From Candidatus Thorarchaeota archaeon (GTDB taxonomy: Archaea > Asgardarchaeota > Thorarchaeia > Thorarchaeales > Thorarchaeaceae): a stretch of 6,758 nt of DNA. Under the pieces are notes generated by a model. The model was not told the origin of the DNA. It did not search any database and worked only from the letters and a program-made list of their open reading frames with translations. Positions 5,801 through 6,758 of the stretch are shown here, piece by piece; the first letter of the stretch is position 1, and each line of letters opens with the position of its first letter. A program made the position numbers and the translations under genes. The stretch covers positions 1-6,758 of the forward strand of contig JAEOST010000417.1 in NCBI GenBank assembly GCA_016840245.1. Direction: 5' to 3'.

Positions 5801-6758
5801 CAGTATCATCACTTGTATGTATCGCACGATATCCTCCTCCGCCTGATAAATCTCGGTAACACCAGAAGTCTTCTCCACTTCGACCATTGTATCTTATCTC
5901 AATAAGCAGATCATATTCACCTGTATACTGAAACACATTGTCTATGTCAAACTCTAAGGCATGACCAAGATTCCGAGCTTCATATACTGCTGCATCCATT
6001 ACCAGGGTAGGTGTAACACCCCCATAATTGTCTGCAAAAGTTGAACCTAATGCTCCTTCTAAGGGGGTTTCAGCCATCCAGATTCGCAGGTTTTCGAGAG
6101 TTGATGTATTGTTAAAATCTGATACTCCAAAAAGGAGCTTGTCAATGGTTCCAATTTCTGAGATCATTGACTTGTTGTACTTGAGCTGATAAGTTCCCAA
6201 GTTGGAAATACCAAATGGTACGCTGTTAACACCGCCTCCATCTTCCGCAACTACATCTGAAATGAAGTCAATATCGATGGCGTGAGTTCGGTCAAGAGTG
6301 TGATCTGCTGTAGTAGCAGTATATGCATCAGCACCGTAGGAATATGCAACTGAACCAGAAAGGCCAGCACTATAGTATGAGCTAATGGTTGAAGTTTCCT
6401 TGTCCATCCACCTGAATTCAACAATAAGACTGGATCTCTCACTTAGGTAGAAGCAATTATCAATGTCAAATGTGACCCATCCTCCAAAAACCGTGGCGTT
6501 GAGAGATTCACGATATAATACTGGTGTAGGAATCGTTCCATCATAGTTGGCATCAAAATCAGCAGTCAGAGTATCAGCATTATCCACTGCAGCCAAGTAT
6601 ATCGAGATATTCTCGAAATCAATAGTACCTGAAGTGAAGTCAACATAAAACTTGATTTTATCTATGATACCTGATCTGTGAAATAGATCATCACCATACT
6701 TGAACTGGAATCTAAGTTGATCATTGGCAGTGAATGGACGAGGGTGATCGCTATCAAC
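2895..6758 (-). CDS. Giant surface-anchored multidomain protein (5'-partial; beta repeats, three GATase1-like units, Ig-like repeats, Thr linker, TM anchor)
   Basis: The frame is open to the right edge, so this is the C-terminal 1287 residues of a longer protein. A TTG at 6594-6596 lies inside the first repeat and is not the start. In order (residue 1 at the window edge): two related beta-rich repeats (about 12-169 and 184-340); an FN3-like strand pair (EGQYYYARI, about 342-384); three class I amidotransferase-like alpha/beta units (389-611, 614-830, 832-1052); two Ig-like repeats (1055-1139, 1142-1232); a Thr15 tract and Pro-rich spacer; one hydrophobic helix of about 22 residues; and the tail KKKGS. 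The final helix and Lys-rich tail place the bulk outside the cell, anchored in the membrane, and about 20 N-x-S/T sequons fit an N-glycosylated archaeal surface protein. A signal peptide is expected beyond the window. No catalytic motif is recognisable, so binding, adhesion or cell-envelope architecture is more likely than an enzymatic role. Substrate and partner are unknown. The gene ends at a strong terminator. Confidence 0.93.
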   Translation of the reverse strand, partial: VDSDHPRPFTANDQLRFQFKYGDDLFHRSGIIDKIKFYVDFTSGTIDFENISIYLAAVDNADTLTADFDANYDGTIPTPVLYRESLNATVFGGWVTFDIDNCFYLSERSSLIVEFRWMDKETSTISSYYSAGLSGSVAYSYGADAYTATTADHTLDRTHAIDIDFISDVVAEDGGGVNSVPFGISNLGTYQLKYNKSMISEIGTIDKLLFGVSDFNNTSTLENLRIWMAETPLEGALGSTFADNYGGVTPTLVMDAAVYEARNLGHALEFDIDNVFQYTGEYDLLIEIRYNGRSGEDFWCYRDLSGGGGYRAIHTSDDTATTTTSVTDMTYDLDISFARDAPVELPDVLNEGQYYYARILPCDTTGVWGDEWTEIGFKYDSVPDFTGDKIRVAIYSEPTLTLPTWTTHGGSINNNATGMWDILRSYGYDVAILDTTAIENHELMTADYDVLVLPDNLPQDTIVDYVREFWLGGGGILALDGSAQYLSYIGAVPVEAIGTDGYDTYWDYVSADYNITTIHPVTKSYSLGDSFTTVGGFFTWNTTALSETDSYPDITILSRNMNNPVWATGLALEPHNLTKGGKCVTLSNDLDWGEEMPLYQMFADAVEWLAPKPKARIAYDLSHHPYYGFDTWDIGLANFTGISNYEDLRDVLVSRGYTVDKYYPSASENITLERLSAYDLLMICAPLYEYLPAEVQDLKTWVEGGGSLMLNGEWNTFATQSNNVNAILTGLASDISIHVGVEYGTSQPVEVYDHLTMEDVVEVMHSGGSYINVSGYVEPLTHLGDDVCSAVEVINYGRIYVSGDINTFANFIEFSDNTEHTINLFQWLTTDDATVLAFVDTESSGVDPNWNIYRGPVAESLRTLGVEFYLTDNSTYFESYIENAPWNLIVIDTHEYSLSASTYSELQMYVEAGGHVIISSIYTDSSHPFWDYLGIAGSEGILTPPTHYVWDSSHAIFERPIDFSGSSFSSTFTHFPFTPTAANLTLHENATGLAGTVPGAGAINVGIAEGAEGRTIVNGVHLSVYEEDGDLSGYADGYEIWYNEIVYMMKPGVNRPDDILFEIGDTGNTFSWAPASDYPWTYRIEINSVLNESGYWDTGDSFFFDVDNYPAGTYTFSITLWDQKGGMTTDEVIVTAAVDLTDPTLDSPIDIVYTEGDTGNIINWTASDANQDNFIILINGTSPAGYPAEWNTTSIVIDVDGLAVGVFNYTIVVFDSYGQSATDTVIVTVLEDTTTTTTTTTTTTTTTDTGTTTPPPGDNTLLIIIIIIVAGVAVVIIIIVIMKKKGS
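2913..3062 (-). other. Threonine linker, Pro-rich spacer and C-terminal transmembrane anchor
   Basis: Fifteen consecutive Thr codons (3018-3062) are followed by D-T-G-T-T-T and P-P-P-G-D, then a helix of about 22 residues made mainly of Ile, Val and Ala (2913-2978), and finally KKKGS. The Thr tract uses all four ACN codons in mixed order, so it is kept by selection for threonine rather than by slippage of one triplet. Such tracts are typical O-glycosylated stalks near the membrane, and the Lys cluster marks the cytoplasmic side. Confidence 0.85.
3063..3596 (-). repeat. Two tandem Ig-like (FN3/PKD-type) repeats before the cell-surface anchor
   Basis: Repeat 1 (3342-3596) and repeat 2 (3063-3335) share an opening IxxxxGDTGNxxxWxxxxD: FEIGDTGNTFSWAPASD and YTEGDTGNIINWTASD. 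Each then has a YRIEIN / FIILIN strand, a W-containing loop, a 'DVDNYPAGTYTFSI / DVDGLAVGVFNYTI' strand pair and a closing 'TTDEVIVT / ATDTVIVT'. The pattern is an Ig-fold beta sandwich used as a stalk or spacer in archaeal surface proteins. Confidence 0.75.
3603..5594 (-). other. Three tandem GATase1-like (ThuA/GIFT/DUF4350-type) alpha/beta units
   Basis: Each unit is about 215-225 residues and follows the same plan. It has an opening strand (KIRVAIYSE; ARIAYDLSHH; TVLAFVDTES), a helix ending in a Gly turn (LRSYGYDV; LVSRGYTV; LRTLGVEF), a second acidic strand (YDVLVLPD; YDLLMICAP; WNLIVIDTH), and a helix leading to a Gly-rich turn and strand (WLGGGGILALDG; WVEGGGSLMLNG; YVEAGGHVIISS). Each ends with a Gly-plus-beta strand and an aromatic helix (FADAVEWL; INLFQWL; YNEIVYMM). 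This is the class I amidotransferase-like fold as used by ThuA, DUF4350 and the GldG/IFT52 (GIFT) group. The nucleophile-elbow cysteine of true amidotransferases is absent from the strand after the GG turn in all three, suggesting non-catalytic ligand or glycan binding. Approximate bounds are 4926-5594, 4269-4919 and 3603-4265. Confidence 0.65.
5739..6725 (-). repeat. Two divergent tandem copies of a ~155-residue beta-rich extracellular repeat
   Basis: Copy A (6252-6725) and copy B (5739-6209) align over their whole length. Matching landmarks are LRFQFKY / YQLKYNK, GIIDKIKFYV / GTIDKLLFGV, FENISIYLA / LENLRIWMA, ADFDANYDGTIPTPVL / STFADNYGGVTPTLVM, FDIDNCFYL / FDIDNVFQY, LIVEFRW / LLIEIRY and a closing AIDIDF / YDLDISF. 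The repeat is diverged at DNA level, so it is an old duplication. Its order (strand, 'tLENLrIwma', gap, 'W/H..FDIDN.F.y', 'LLIEIrY') resembles a repeat common in Bacteroidetes secreted proteins that are rich in FN3 domains; that link is from memory and unconfirmed. Copy A starts close to the window edge, so more copies may lie upstream. Confidence 0.75.

Noticed and set aside
6594..6596. TTG codon as the start of the surface protein
   Set aside because: The frame is open for 54 more codons to the window edge, and those codons encode the first strands of repeat copy A, matching copy B. The start is therefore outside the window.

Overview
The window looks like chromosomal DNA from an archaeon, most likely an Asgard (Promethearchaeota) lineage such as Thorarchaeota. 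Three things point there: a TPR protein ending in a longin/roadblock-like domain, a very large secreted multidomain protein that ends in Ig-like repeats, a threonine tract, one membrane helix and a short Lys-rich tail, and the absence of convincing Shine-Dalgarno sequences before the starts. This is an inference from protein style. The window holds no rRNA or other marker gene.

All three genes lie on the minus strand, so transcription runs from high to low coordinates. (1) 2895-6758 is the 3' part of a giant surface protein gene. Its reading frame stays open to the right edge of the window, so the true start lies outside. The visible 1287 residues contain two divergent copies of a beta-rich repeat, three consecutive class I glutamine-amidotransferase-like (ThuA/GIFT/DUF4350-type) Rossmann units with no recognisable catalytic cysteine, two Ig-like repeats, a Thr15 linker and a C-terminal transmembrane anchor. 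(2) A 125-base intergenic region (2770-2894) holds a strong hairpin plus U-tract terminator for the surface gene and the presumed promoter of the next gene. (3) 739-2769 encodes a soluble protein of about 676 residues, made of TPR-type helical repeats and a C-terminal longin-like domain; its start codon is uncertain (TTG, or an internal GTG). (4) A 54-base gap leads to 16-684, a YhhN/TMEM86-family eight-helix membrane protein (lysoplasmalogenase-like).

The TPR-longin and YhhN genes are close enough to be co-transcribed, although a weak TATA-like element in the gap would allow separate transcription. The surface gene is insulated from them by the terminator. No shared pathway is evident: one protein faces the cell exterior, one is probably a cytosolic scaffold or small-GTPase-related adaptor, and one is an integral membrane protein that may act on ether lipids. 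I saw no mobile element, CRISPR array, tRNA or rRNA. The most interesting material is the domain architecture of the surface protein and the TPR-longin fusion.
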